Shown: positions 16,259 through 24,400, numbered from the stretch's first letter. The stretch: 64,000 bases of DNA from Pseudomonas sp. IPO3778 (GCF_013386825.1 NZ_JACARC010000034.1:100032-164031); one strand, 5' to 3'. The notes: a model not told the origin generated them from the letters alone. Translations and numbers: made by a program.

Positions 16259-16298
16259 AGTCCCAAAAAGGGAACGATAGGTCCCTTTTTGGGAACGA
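16259..16298. promoter_or_regulatory. double TCCC-N5-GGGA operator upstream of the wHTH-nucleotidyltransferase
   Basis: TCCCAAAAAGGGA (16261-16273) and TCCCTTTTTGGGA (16282-16294) are reverse complements of each other and each is itself a palindrome apart from the centre; both are followed by ACGAT. They lie 17-50 bp from the ATG at 16244, in the 61-bp gap before the DUF6124 gene end. Autoregulation by the wHTH protein is inferred. Confidence 0.6.
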
Positions 16299-16305
16299 TC
16301 AAGTT

Positions 16306-16632
16306 TTAACCTGCAGAAGAAGGAGCGACCTGCTCCAGTGCTTGATCCACCAACAACTGCCCCAGCTCACTCATCTGTTGAATGGCCAGCACCACGCCGC
16401 GCTGCGAGCCTTCCAATTCAAAGGCCAGATTGGAGGTCAGGGCGTTGAGTGAGGCAAAGGTTTCAGAAGCGTTGGCCAGCAAGGCTTCAGTGGATTGAGA
16501 GGGAGAGACGGCAAAAAGTGAGGATGAAGCAGAAGTCGGAAAGTAATGATCCATGGCACGCTCGGCGGCGGCCTGGAGTTTACGGTGTTCGATTTCGGTG
16601 TTGTGCGGCGGATTGGGGGTAGGTTTGAACAT
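16306..16632 (-). CDS. small DUF6124-type Pseudomonas protein
   Basis: A 108-aa protein beginning MFKPTPNPPHNTEIEHRKLQAAAERAMDHY, the pattern of a Pseudomonas-restricted family I know as DUF6124. The rest is helical and has no catalytic motif (ETFASLNALTSNLAFELEG, VLAIQQMSELGQLLVDQALEQV). No signal peptide or membrane segment is seen. The start at 16632 has TTTAGGAG seven bases upstream; longer frames run into the leader. Its mRNA has a long structured 5' leader (see 16633-16855). Function unknown; strict control at translation is suggested by the leader. Confidence 0.75.
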   Translation of the reverse strand: MFKPTPNPPHNTEIEHRKLQAAAERAMDHYFPTSASSSLFAVSPSQSTEALLANASETFASLNALTSNLAFELEGSQRGVVLAIQQMSELGQLLVDQALEQVAPSSAG

Positions 16633-16855
16633 GATGAAACTCCTAAACAGATGAGTAAGGAGCGCCACCGTTCGCTTGCACGCGAATGAGGGTGGCGACC
16701 GTGCGCAGGTGTGCAAGACCGGGCCTGTTTAGGACACCCAGCAGGTCCGAAGACCTCCTGCGCGCAGCCGCCATAAAGCAGCGAGCACAAAAAACGCCCG
16801 TTGGATGGCTGGGCGTTTGTACGCCTAAACAGTTTCGTCGGACTTGCACGTCCGT
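16633..16855 (-). promoter_or_regulatory. structured 5' leader with competing anti-SD pairing (candidate RNA switch)
   Basis: Reading along the minus strand there are three related elements: CTGTTTAGG (16832-16824), its complement TCCTAAACAG (16734-16725) and CTGTTTAGGA (16650-16641). The last contains the AGGAG ribosome site of the DUF6124 gene. Element 2 can pair with element 3 (10 bp, hiding the site) or with element 1 (9 bp, freeing it). A terminator-like hairpin and a UUCG-tetraloop hairpin (AGGTC-TTCG-GACCT, 16756-16743) lie between elements 1 and 2. Function as a switch is inference. Confidence 0.55.
16786..16818 (-). terminator. intrinsic-terminator-like hairpin within the leader
   Basis: On the minus strand AACGCCC-N11-GGGCGTT is followed by TTTTTG. 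It lies about 160 bp upstream of the DUF6124 start and 6 bases after leader element 1, so it would end a short RNA or act as an attenuator. Confidence 0.6.
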
Positions 16856-17018
16856 GTCACCGTTTTTTGCGATGACGGACGAAGACTAGGCGCGATCGCA
16901 GGGCACAACAAGTTCATGCACAGCGCGAGAGGTTGCAGGAAAAATCCGAAGGCAAACACGCGCCGATTGTTCCTACGAGCTTTTCGGGTTGTTGCTCGGA
17001 ATCGTCCCATCTAGCCTT
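16856..17018. repeat. ~165-bp direct repeat, copy A
   Basis: GTCACCGTTTTTTGCGATGACG ... CTAGCCTT. The sequence recurs at 18520-18684 in the same orientation. The first ~95 bases are almost identical, for example the shared stretches GACTAGGCGCGATCGCAGGG and GCACAGCGCGAGAGGTTGCA; the rest is diverged. On the minus strand this copy leads into the DUF6124 leader, so it probably carries that promoter. Confidence 0.85.
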
Positions 17019-17080
17019 CATTTCCAAATCGTATAGCCGCTGAAAGCGGCCGAATGTAAAGCGCCAACGACCAAGCGGAG

Positions 17081-17113
17081 TTGTAGTGAGCGGGCTTACC
17101 CCGCTCACTACAA
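17081..17113. repeat. perfect 14-bp inverted repeat, REP-like
   Basis: TTGTAGTGAGCGGG-CTTAC-CCCGCTCACTACAA is a perfect stem of 14 with a 5-base loop. It resembles another Pseudomonas REP class. It could stop transcription entering the Fic module. Between 17019 and 17080 and from 17114 to 17180 I see nothing else. Confidence 0.7.
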
Positions 17114-17180
17114 GGATCACACGAACTCATCCATACCGATTGCCTATAACCATACTATATATCCACTATTGATCGTACTT

Positions 17181-17211
17181 GAGCATACATAATGAATAAT
17201 TATGTATGCTC
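17181..17211. promoter_or_regulatory. operator candidate of the mobile-mystery A/B module
   Basis: GAGCATACATAAT-N5-ATTATGTATGCTC is a perfect 13-bp inverted repeat in an AT-rich stretch 90 bp before the first gene. A related half-site GGGCATACAATA lies at 17248-17259. Position fits autorepression by the HTH protein, as in toxin-antitoxin operons. Confidence 0.55.
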
Positions 17212-17300
17212 ATAGCCTATCAATAAATATTTAAACGTGTGCTTAAGGGCATACAATAGGCACGATACGAATACTTCCAGGCTAAAACAGGTGGCATCTC

Positions 17301-17765
17301 ATGGCCTCATCCGATCTCTCTAAATTGCGCCTAACCCAAGTGGAGCGGGCACTCGAACCCTTTGAAGCCCTGCGAGGCAAGCCCACGCCGCCGGGCGGCT
17401 GGCTACGCTCCATCAGGGAAGCACTGGGCCGATCGTTAAGGGCTCAAGCAGCCTTGGTTGGCGTAGCCTTCGCAACCTTGCAACAGTCGGAACGGGCCGA
17501 AGCCGAAGATCGGATCACACTCGCGCAATTACGCAAGCTGGCGGCGGGTTTGGACTGCGAGCTCGTCTACGCCCTGGTGCCGCGAAAACCACTGCACCAG
17601 ACGGTTGAAGCCCGCGCCGAGTGGCTGGCCAGACAAGAGATTATGGGTGTCACCCACACAATGAGCCTTGAAGATCAGCGGCCTTCAGATACGTTCATCG
17701 AAAGCCAGGTGGATGATCGACGCAAAGAACTGCTCTCCGGATCGTGGGCTCGACTATGGCGATAG
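17301..17765 (+). CDS. mobile mystery protein A (HTH antitoxin-like)
   Basis: A 154-aa protein whose middle part (residues 33-85: GGWLRSIREALGRSLRAQAALVGVAFATLQQSERAEAEDRITLAQLRKLAAGLDC) is an XRE-type helix-turn-helix. The VPRKPLHQTVEARAEWLARQE segment that follows is typical of the family called mobile mystery protein A. These genes are always paired with a Fic protein, as here (10-bp overlap). The likely role is antitoxin and repressor acting at 17181-17211. AGGTGG precedes the ATG. Confidence 0.85.
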   Translation: MASSDLSKLRLTQVERALEPFEALRGKPTPPGGWLRSIREALGRSLRAQAALVGVAFATLQQSERAEAEDRITLAQLRKLAAGLDCELVYALVPRKPLHQTVEARAEWLARQEIMGVTHTMSLEDQRPSDTFIESQVDDRRKELLSGSWARLWR

Positions 17766-18343
17766 AACTTGAACTCAAACCTGGGCAAACACCGTTAGAC
17801 CTTGATGAAGCCGCAGGCCTGAAGCCAAAGCACATCGGTACTCAAGGTGAACTTGATGAATGGGAAGCGGCAAACATCATCAAGGCCATGCGCTGGCTTG
17901 GGCGGCAAAAAAAGCTGGACGTCCTGGACGAACACTTCTGCCGTCAACTTCACATCAAAATGTTCAGCGATACCTGGCTCTGGGCCGGGACGTTTCGCAA
18001 GTCCGACAAAAATATTGGCTGCGACTGGACGAAAATCTCAGTCAACCTGCGCCAGTTACTCGATAACACGACCTACTGGCTGGAGCACGACGTGTTCCCT
18101 GCCGAAGAGGTGGCTGTGCGCTTCCACCACCAACTCGTGTCGTTGCACCCATTCCCCAATGGAAACGGACGACACTCACGCCTTATGACCGACTGTCTCC
18201 TGAGGCAGCAAGGGCTCGCTCCGTTCTCTTGGGGAAGCGCGAACCTGATAGCAGCCAGCGAAGTACGCACGTTATATATCCATGCACTGCGTGCCGCCGA
18301 CATAAATGACTACGGCCCCCTTCAGGCTTTCGTGCGTAGTTGA
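17756..18343 (+). CDS. mobile mystery protein B, Fic-domain enzyme
   Basis: A 195-aa Fic protein. The core motif HPFPNGNGRHSR (residues 131-142) is complete, with catalytic His131 and the Arg142 that binds nucleotide phosphate; Fic enzymes usually transfer AMP to target proteins. The N-terminal GTQGELDEWEAANI (residues 28-41) is characteristic of this subfamily. The ATG at 17756 starts 10 bp before the stop of gene A; an alternative start four codons earlier is less likely. Probably a toxin balanced by the A protein. Confidence 0.9.
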   Translation: MAIELELKPGQTPLDLDEAAGLKPKHIGTQGELDEWEAANIIKAMRWLGRQKKLDVLDEHFCRQLHIKMFSDTWLWAGTFRKSDKNIGCDWTKISVNLRQLLDNTTYWLEHDVFPAEEVAVRFHHQLVSLHPFPNGNGRHSRLMTDCLLRQQGLAPFSWGSANLIAASEVRTLYIHALRAADINDYGPLQAFVRS

Positions 18344-18432
18344 GCGTATGTTGCCACCCGACGGAGATTGAGATTAATTGGTAAAGCAGTGTGTTCGTAG
18401 GGTGGCAGTTGTGCGCAGGGATGCCATTCCGA
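18344..18432. other. decayed leader-like segment after the Fic gene
   Basis: GGGTGGCAGTTGTGCGCAGG near 18397 matches GGGTGGCGACCGTGCGCAGG of the DUF6124 leader (about 16690-16709) at most positions. It looks like a remnant of a second leader of that type. No gene or other signal is visible. Confidence 0.4.
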
Positions 18433-18519
18433 TCATCGCCATTCCCGTTGAGTCACCAACTGTTCAACCCCCTTCAACAACGCTTGTGTATGCGCAATCA
18501 GTTGCTCCAACAACCCCGC
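18433..18519 (-). pseudogene. C-terminal gene remnant fused to repeat copy B
   Basis: The minus strand carries an open frame ending LLEQLIAHTQALLKGVEQ, then LVTQREWR and TGA (stop at 18433-18435). It has coding-like amphipathic helix character but no start; immediately upstream (from 18520) is repeat copy B. It looks like the tail of a gene whose front was deleted, joining leader to C-terminus. Parent gene not recognised. Confidence 0.45.
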
Positions 18520-18684
18520 GTCACCGTTTTTTTGCGATGACGGGCGAAGACTAGGCGCGATCGCAGGGCACAATAAGTTCATGCACAGCGCGAGAGGTTG
18601 CAGGAAAAATCCGACCGTAAATCACAAGCTGATTGTTCCTACGAACTTTTCGGGTTGTTGCCCGGAACCTGCCTCTCTAGCCTT
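18520..18684. repeat. ~165-bp direct repeat, copy B
   Basis: Second copy of the sequence at 16856-17018, same orientation. Together the two copies bracket the Fic module (17.0-18.5 kb). It ends about 75 bp before the higBA operator. Confidence 0.85.
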
Positions 18685-18758
18685 TTCGGTCCGAATCATG
18701 TCACCGACTGGGCGTTATGAATCTGATACCCAAACCCGATACAAGGCCATTGCACAGC

Positions 18759-18775
18759 GTGATGTATCACATCAC
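18759..18775. promoter_or_regulatory. candidate HigA operator
   Basis: GTGATG-N5-CATCAC is a perfect 6-bp inverted repeat ending 9 bp before the higB ATG, so bound HigA would block both the promoter and the ribosome site. No strong Shine-Dalgarno sequence is seen. Confidence 0.5.
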
Positions 18776-18784
18776 AATCTCGCC

Positions 18785-19063
18785 ATGATCGTTAGCTGGA
18801 AACATAAAGGCCTCAAGGTCTTTTTTGAGACTGGCTCTACCAAAGGCATCAACGCAGACCATGCAAAACGCTTGCGTCGTGTGTTGCTGGTTCTGAATAG
18901 AGCCAAACACCGTGATGAACTGGACCTGCCCGGCTGGCGGTTTCACCGATTGAAAGGCGATCTGATCGACTACTGGTCCGTCAGTATCAGCGGTAACTGG
19001 CGCATTATTTTTCGGATGTTCAATGACCAGGTAGAACTGGTTGATTATCTGGACTACCACTGA
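18785..19063 (+). CDS. higB: HigB-type toxin (RelE superfamily)
   Basis: A 92-aa ribosome-dependent mRNA interferase of the HigB type. [22 protein letters not shown] at the N-terminus, [29 protein letters not shown] and VDYLDYH at the C-terminus are all family hallmarks. The ATG at 18785 is chosen to match family length; the open frame continues upstream into repeat copy B and is not coding there. It is followed by higA after 14 bp; toxin before antitoxin is the usual higBA order. Confidence 0.92.
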   Translation: MIVSWKHKGLKVFFETGSTKGINADHAKRLRRVLLVLNRAKHRDELDLPGWRFHRLKGDLIDYWSVSISGNWRIIFRMFNDQVELVDYLDYH

Positions 19064-19077
19064 GTAAAGGCATCGAT

Positions 19078-19365
19078 ATGGACATGCATAACCCTCCCCA
19101 CCCTGGCGAAATCCTGCTTGAGGACGTGATCCCGGCCTTGGGCATCACCATTACTGAGATGGCACGGCGTCTTGGCTTCGCCAGGGAGACATTCTCTAGA
19201 ATCCTCCACGGACATGCGCCCATCAGCCCGGATCTTGCCGTAAGGCTTGAACGGGCAGGTATCAGCAAAGCTCGGTTGTGGCTATCGATGCAAAGTGCGT
19301 ATGACCTATGGCAAGCAGAGCATCGGGAGCAACCGAGAATCGAGCGGTTTGCACGGATTGACTGA
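19078..19365 (+). CDS. higA: HigA-type antitoxin (XRE family)
   Basis: A 95-aa DNA-binding antitoxin. [38 protein letters not shown] is the signature N-terminal HTH of HigA/VapI proteins. It should neutralise HigB and repress the operon through 18759-18775. Its 3' end faces the XRE-NBR1 gene, leaving only 19 bp between the two stop codons. Confidence 0.92.
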   Translation: MDMHNPPHPGEILLEDVIPALGITITEMARRLGFARETFSRILHGHAPISPDLAVRLERAGISKARLWLSMQSAYDLWQAEHREQPRIERFARID

Positions 19366-19384
19366 CAAAAATCCGACCGGGCAC

Positions 19385-20077
19385 TCAACGCGCCATGACA
19401 TTAACCAACACATGCAAAATGAACGCAGGCCCGTAACAAGGTTCCCCCTGCGCATCCTCAATTCTCCAGATTGAAGCCACCGTGCAGGTTTCCCTGGGTG
19501 CTGCAAACTCCACGCTGATATGCACCGGCTGACCCGGCAGCGTATCGGCAATAGGGAGTTCGCTGTGCAGGCTACGCAGGTGAGTATCCATCACCACCTC
19601 CAGTTGGCCTTGTGCGTCAGCGCGACGGGCAATCACATATTCCCCGTCAACACGCACCAGTCGCCGCCCACGCCAGGGTCGTGTGCCTAGATTCTGAATC
19701 TCCCAGGTTTTCTGAAAAACTTCCCCCGGCAACACGACCGTTTGATCAGGCGTCGTGACATCGGCATTGAACACGGCAATGTCTTGCGGATCATCAATAC
19801 CTACTGCCCGATTGGTGGTCGCCATCGAGCACGCATTGGCGGGCGCGCCTGTCAGGTCAGCGAAGTAGCGAAACAGCAGCAAAGGAGAAACCTGCAACGC
19901 CTTGGCCAGCTTGATCAACGTGCGTACGGACGGGTCTTTGGACGCACCGCCCGCCAGAGCGTACAGGTAGGTCCTGGAGATTCCCGCCTCCTTGGCCAAC
20001 ATCGTCAGGGGTTTGCCCAACTCTCGGCTGCGTCGCGCAACCAGTGACCTGAGGGTATCTCGCGTTTTTATATTCAT
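19385..20077 (-). CDS. XRE-type HTH protein with C-terminal NBR1-like (four-tryptophan) domain
   Basis: A 230-aa protein. Residues 8-70 are a Cro/CI-type HTH (LTMLAKEAGISRTYLYALAGG). Residues about 100-225 look like the Ig-like FW domain first described in eukaryotic NBR1: VVLPGEVFQKTWEIQNLGTRPWRGRRLV, then VHISVEFAAPRETCTVASIWRIEDAQGEPCYG. Trp125, Trp135 and the Trp in SIWRIED are conserved positions of that fold. Bacterial HTH-FW fusions exist but their ligands are unknown. It lies next to higBA and is divergent from the LysE gene. Likely a transcription factor; domain call by pattern. Confidence 0.75.
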   Translation of the reverse strand: MNIKTRDTLRSLVARRSRELGKPLTMLAKEAGISRTYLYALAGGASKDPSVRTLIKLAKALQVSPLLLFRYFADLTGAPANACSMATTNRAVGIDDPQDIAVFNADVTTPDQTVVLPGEVFQKTWEIQNLGTRPWRGRRLVRVDGEYVIARRADAQGQLEVVMDTHLRSLHSELPIADTLPGQPVHISVEFAAPRETCTVASIWRIEDAQGEPCYGPAFILHVLVNVMAR

Positions 20078-20228
20078 ACGGAGTTGTTGGTTCCCACGTT
20101 TAGGTGACCATCATTTCTTTGTCCGCCAAAAAAGACAACCTGCTCGCCGCCCCGTGCCTTGAACCCTGCACACTCGCCCCCTACCAGCTTCGTTGAACAC
20201 CCTTTACATCTACCTTTCCGAGCACCTC

Positions 20229-20864
20229 ATGATTCCTGACTTCAACGCCCTTTATCTTGAAGGTCTGATATTAGGCATCGGATTGTTCGCCGCTCCTGGA
20301 CCGAAGGACACCCTGGTCATTCGCCAGGGTGTCAGTCGCGGTCCCGTCTGGGGCGTGGTGGCGGTATGCGTGTTCGCCGATATCATCCTCATCGCTCTTG
20401 GCGTTACGGGCTTGGGCTCATTGCTCGGCAGCCAGCCAGGTTTGGTAGCTTTTTTGCTGCTGTCAGGAGCGGCCTATCTATTGTGGTTTGGTGGGCAGAG
20501 GTTATTGGCGTGCGTGCGTAACAAGTCGATGCCAGAGACTCAGGGTGACCTCACCTCACAACGAGGATTACTGCGCACGGCGGTGATACTTGGATTTGCC
20601 AATCCGTATGCCTGGCTGGATACCGTGGTGCTGATTGGCTCTATTGGTGCGGCAAAGCCCAGCGGCCAACAAGCGTCCTTCGCCAGCGGGGCGATGACCG
20701 CGTCGCTGGTGTGGTTTGTGGTTTTGGCATTGGGATGTCAAAGGCTGACGGGGTTGTTTCGTTCGGCAAAGGTCTGGCGTTTATTGGACGCGGGCGTGGC
20801 GGTTTTGATGGTGTACCTGGCAGGGATGCTGATTGCTGATTTTCTGGTGCTGCACCCTCTCTGA
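20229..20864 (+). CDS. LysE/RhtB family amino-acid exporter
   Basis: A 211-aa inner-membrane protein with six hydrophobic helices, typical of LysE/RhtB exporters. ILGIGLFAAPGPKDTLVIRQGVSRGPVWGV near the N-terminus carries the family's PGP motif, and ILGFANPYAWLDTVVLIGS matches LNP-x-x-x-LD. A TTG 36 bp upstream could extend it but the ATG is preferred. Exported amino acid unknown. Confidence 0.87.
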   Translation: MIPDFNALYLEGLILGIGLFAAPGPKDTLVIRQGVSRGPVWGVVAVCVFADIILIALGVTGLGSLLGSQPGLVAFLLLSGAAYLLWFGGQRLLACVRNKSMPETQGDLTSQRGLLRTAVILGFANPYAWLDTVVLIGSIGAAKPSGQQASFASGAMTASLVWFVVLALGCQRLTGLFRSAKVWRLLDAGVAVLMVYLAGMLIADFLVLHPL

Positions 20865-20927
20865 ATGAGAAAAGCCCGCTCAAATAAAGGCAACCGCAGA
20901 GCGCCTGGCTATATGAGGTGGTTGGTT

Positions 20928-20973
20928 TTGGGGCCGCTTCGCAGCCCAGCGGGAGCAAGCTCCCTCGCCACAG
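20928..20973. repeat. single REP of class GCAGCCCAGCGGGAGCAAGCTCCCTCGCCACA
   Basis: One half-element, GGGCCGCTTCGCAGCCCAGC then GGGAGCAAGCTCCCTCGCCACAG, between lysE-type and chpC stop codons. Full inverted versions are at 41948-42078 and 57747-57930. Confidence 0.8.
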
Positions 20974-21004
20974 GGGTCATCATTGGTCTTGGAAAATAGC
21001 GGAT

Positions 21005-21460
21005 TCAGGCCAATCCAGCCTCGACCAACAACGCTTCCAACCCCATCAGGTCCGGCACCCTGGCCACATGCTCACCCACCTGCACCGCCGCCAGTTCCAG
21101 CGGGCACAACGGCACGTCCACATAACTCAGTTGGCTATCGAGCTTGTACGAGCGCGGAATCCCCTGGATCACCAACGCAATAAACTTCAATGTCGGCCGT
21201 CCTCCAAGGGCGTTCAGCACCACAATCCGTGCCCGTTCGCCCACCACGCCCGATTCGCCACACGCGGCCTCAAAGCTGATCAGCGGCAACTGCCGATCCC
21301 GCCAGGTGACTTGCCGCAGGTACCACGGCGGCGCGTCGCTGGCCGGTTCGCCGCGCTGGAAGTCGATCAGTTCGGCCACGGCGACGTTGGGCAATAACAG
21401 GTGGCGGTCGGCCAAGGGCAGCAGCAAGCCAGTAAGTTGCGTAGCGCGGTGATCAAGCAC
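21005..21460 (-). CDS. chpC: CheW-like protein ChpC of the Pil-Chp system
   Basis: A 151-aa protein made of one CheW domain (LTGLLLPLADRHLLLPNVAVAELIDF ... LPLISFEAACGE ... RIVVLNAL). In P. aeruginosa ChpC is an accessory linker to ChpA. The GTG at 21460 is chosen because GGAG stands 8 bp before it; it overlaps the chpA stop by 8 bp. Here it directly follows chpA, with no chpB between them. Confidence 0.82.
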   Translation of the reverse strand: MLDHRATQLTGLLLPLADRHLLLPNVAVAELIDFQRGEPASDAPPWYLRQVTWRDRQLPLISFEAACGESGVVGERARIVVLNALGGRPTLKFIALVIQGIPRSYKLDSQLSYVDVPLCPLELAAVQVGEHVARVPDLMGLEALLVEAGLA

Positions 21461-24400
21461 GGGACTTGCTCCAGTAAGCGATGCTTTCCAGCAGCACCGA
21501 CTCTTGATAAGGCTTGCCGAGGTAGTCGTTGACGCCAATCGCCATGGCGCGGTCGCGGTGTTTTTGCCCAGTGCGCGAGGTGATCATGATGATGGGCATG
21601 CGCATCAGCCGTGGGTCGTCGCGTACCTGGATGGCCACTTCGAAACCGTCCATGCGCGGCATTTCGATGTCGAGCAGCATCAGGTCCGGGGTGTGCTCTT
21701 CCAGCACGGCCATGGCGTCGATGCCGTCCTTGGCGGTGAGCACGTTCATGCCGTTGCGCTCCAGCAAACGGCTGGTGACTTTGCGCACGGTGACCGAGTC
21801 GTCCACCACCAGTACCAGCAGCGGGCGCTTTTTCAGGGGGTCGTTGAGGATCAACGGTGCGTCGGCCGCCTGGGCCGGCAGGGCCGGTGGCCGAGCGCGA
21901 ATATGCGCCAGCAGGTCGATGATCAGTACCACGCGGCCATCGCCCAGGATGGTGGCACCCGACAAGCCCTTGACCCCGGCAAACTGCGGCCCCAGGCCCT
22001 TGACCACGATCTCGCGGGTGCCGGCCATGGCATCCACTTGCACCGCCACGCGCCGCTCGTTGCACTGCACCAGCAGCACCGGCAGCGGTTGGTACTGGCC
22101 CAGCAGGTTCGGGCGGCCAACGGTGTGCAGCAGGTCGCCGAGGTAGAACAGTTCGTAGCGCTGGCCGGCGTACTCGTAACGCGGCGGGTCCTGTTGGAAA
22201 TGCCCTTCCAACTCATGGGGCATGACCCGCACCAGGCCTTCGATGGTGTTCAGCGGGATCGCGTATTGATCACCCGCACACTGCACCATCAACGCCTGGT
22301 TAACCGACACGGTGAACGGCAGGCGAATGCGAAAATGCACGCCCTGCCCCGACGTCGAATCGATGACCATCGAACCACCCAACTGGCGCACTTCTTCATG
22401 CACCACGTCCATGCCCACGCCACGCCCGGAAATCTGGGTGATTTTTTCGGCGGTGGAAAACCCCGGCTGCAGGATGAACTGCAGCACATCGCGGTCGCTG
22501 ATTTCCAGATTCGGGTCGAGCAAACCCCGCTTGATTGCCTTGCGCCGCACGGCCTCAAGCGGCACGCCGGCACCGTCGTCGCGCATGTCGAAAACGATGT
22601 CGCCGCCTTCGTGCGTCAGGTCCAGGGTGATCCGGCCTTTTTCCGGTTTGCCCGCCAACAGGCGCGCGTCGCGGGATTCAAGGCCATGGTCAACGGCGTT
22701 GCGCAGCATGTGTTCCAACGGCGCGACCATGCGTTCCAGCACGTTGCGATCCATCTCGCCTTCAGCGTTGCCGACGATAAATTCCACGTCCTTGCCCAGC
22801 TCGCCCGCCACTTGCCGCACGATGCGTTTAAGCCGCGGCAGCATGCGTTCAAAGGGCACCATGCGCGTGCGCATCAGGCCTTCCTGCAACTCGGTGTTGA
22901 TGCGCGCCTGTTGCTGCAGCAGGTCGTGGGCGTCCTGGTTACGACGCTCGAGGGTTTCCTTGAGGTCCAGCAGGTCGGAGGCCGATTCAAACAAGGCCCG
23001 GGACAGTTGTTGCAGCTGGGAATGGCGGTCCATTTCCAGCGGGTCGAATTCTTCATAGCCCAGGCGTTCGGCCTCGGCCTGCTGGCGGCTGAGGATGCGA
23101 CCCTGGGTTTCGGTGTCGAGGCGGCGCAACTGGTCGCGCATGCGCTCGATGGTGGTTTCCACTTCATGCAGGGCGATGCTCGCATCGTTGACCTGTTGCT
23201 CAATACGCCCCCGGAAGATCGAGGTTTCGCCGGCCAGGTTGACCAGGTCATCCAGCAAGTCGGCCGATATTTTCACCATGTCGGCGGCCGGATCGCTGGC
23301 CGGCAGGGCCTCGGCCTTGGTCGCCGCCAAGGCAACCGGTGCAGCGCTCACGTCAGCCGGATGCACCAGGCTTTTGATCCGCTCGATCAACTGATCCACG
23401 GCGCCCACCGGCATACCCGCCGCCACCGCGTCGATCATCTGCGCCAGGCGGTCGTGACAACCTTGCAGCAACGCGAACAGTTCAGCCGAGGGCGCCAGCA
23501 AACCTGCAGACAGGCCTTCGTAGAGAAATTCCAGCTCATGGGCCAGGTCGCCAATCGGGCCGATCTCGACCATGCGCGCGCCACCCTTGAGGGTGTGCAG
23601 GTCCCGCAGCAGGGTCTCGACTTCCTGGCGACTTTTCGGCTCGGCCTGCCAGCGCAACAGCGCGGCGCCGGAGCTGTCGAGGATGTCGGCGGCTTCTTCG
23701 AGGAAGATATCCAGCAGCTCCGGATCAGTGCCCGGCGTCTCGACTTCGGCGGCCGCTGCGGGCGCCGCTTGCCCGGTGCCTTGGCGCAATTCACGCAGGT
23801 GGCTGATCAGGTCGGTGGCGTCGCTCAGCGGTTGCGGGTGTTGCAACTGTTCAAGCAGCAGCGCCAGTCGCTCATGGCTGGCCATCAGTACGTTCCCCAG
23901 CTCGGCGGAATAGCTGTAGCGACGGTCTACCAGGCCTTCGTAAAGGTTTTCCAGCTCCAGGGCCAAGTCGCCTACGGCGCCGATTTCGGCCATGCGTGCA
24001 CCGCCCTTGAGGGTGTGCAAATCCCGCTGCAACGACGACAGCGGCGCAGGGTTATCCGGGTCCAGCAACCAGCGTTTGAGGGACTGGCCGGCGCTGTCGA
24101 GAATATCCACCGCTTCCTCAAGGAAGATCTCGACGATCTCCTCATCCATCGCGAAACCCTGGTCCAGCTTCGCCGTGGCGGCACCCAGTTCGGAGATGCT
24201 CAGCGCGCGACTGCCATCGGTTTTGATCAGGCCGGTGGCGGACGGGTCAAGCCCTTCATCCAGCAACTCGCGCAAGGCTCGCACACGGGCCGGCGCCGCG
24301 CTGATTTCCTGGCCGGCGGCCAGTTGGTCGAGCATGTTGATCAAGGCTTCGTGGGCCTGTTCGGCCTCGTGGAAGAAGCGCTCGCTGACCGCCAGGCTGC

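Noticed and set aside
16686-16889. Small plus-strand ORF in the DUF6124 leader
   Set aside because: It crosses the terminator hairpin and repeat copy A and has no ribosome site; leader structure explains the sequence better.
18581-18784. N-terminal extension of HigB
   Set aside because: The open frame upstream of 18785 runs through repeat copy B, which is non-coding in copy A, and family length supports the shorter start.
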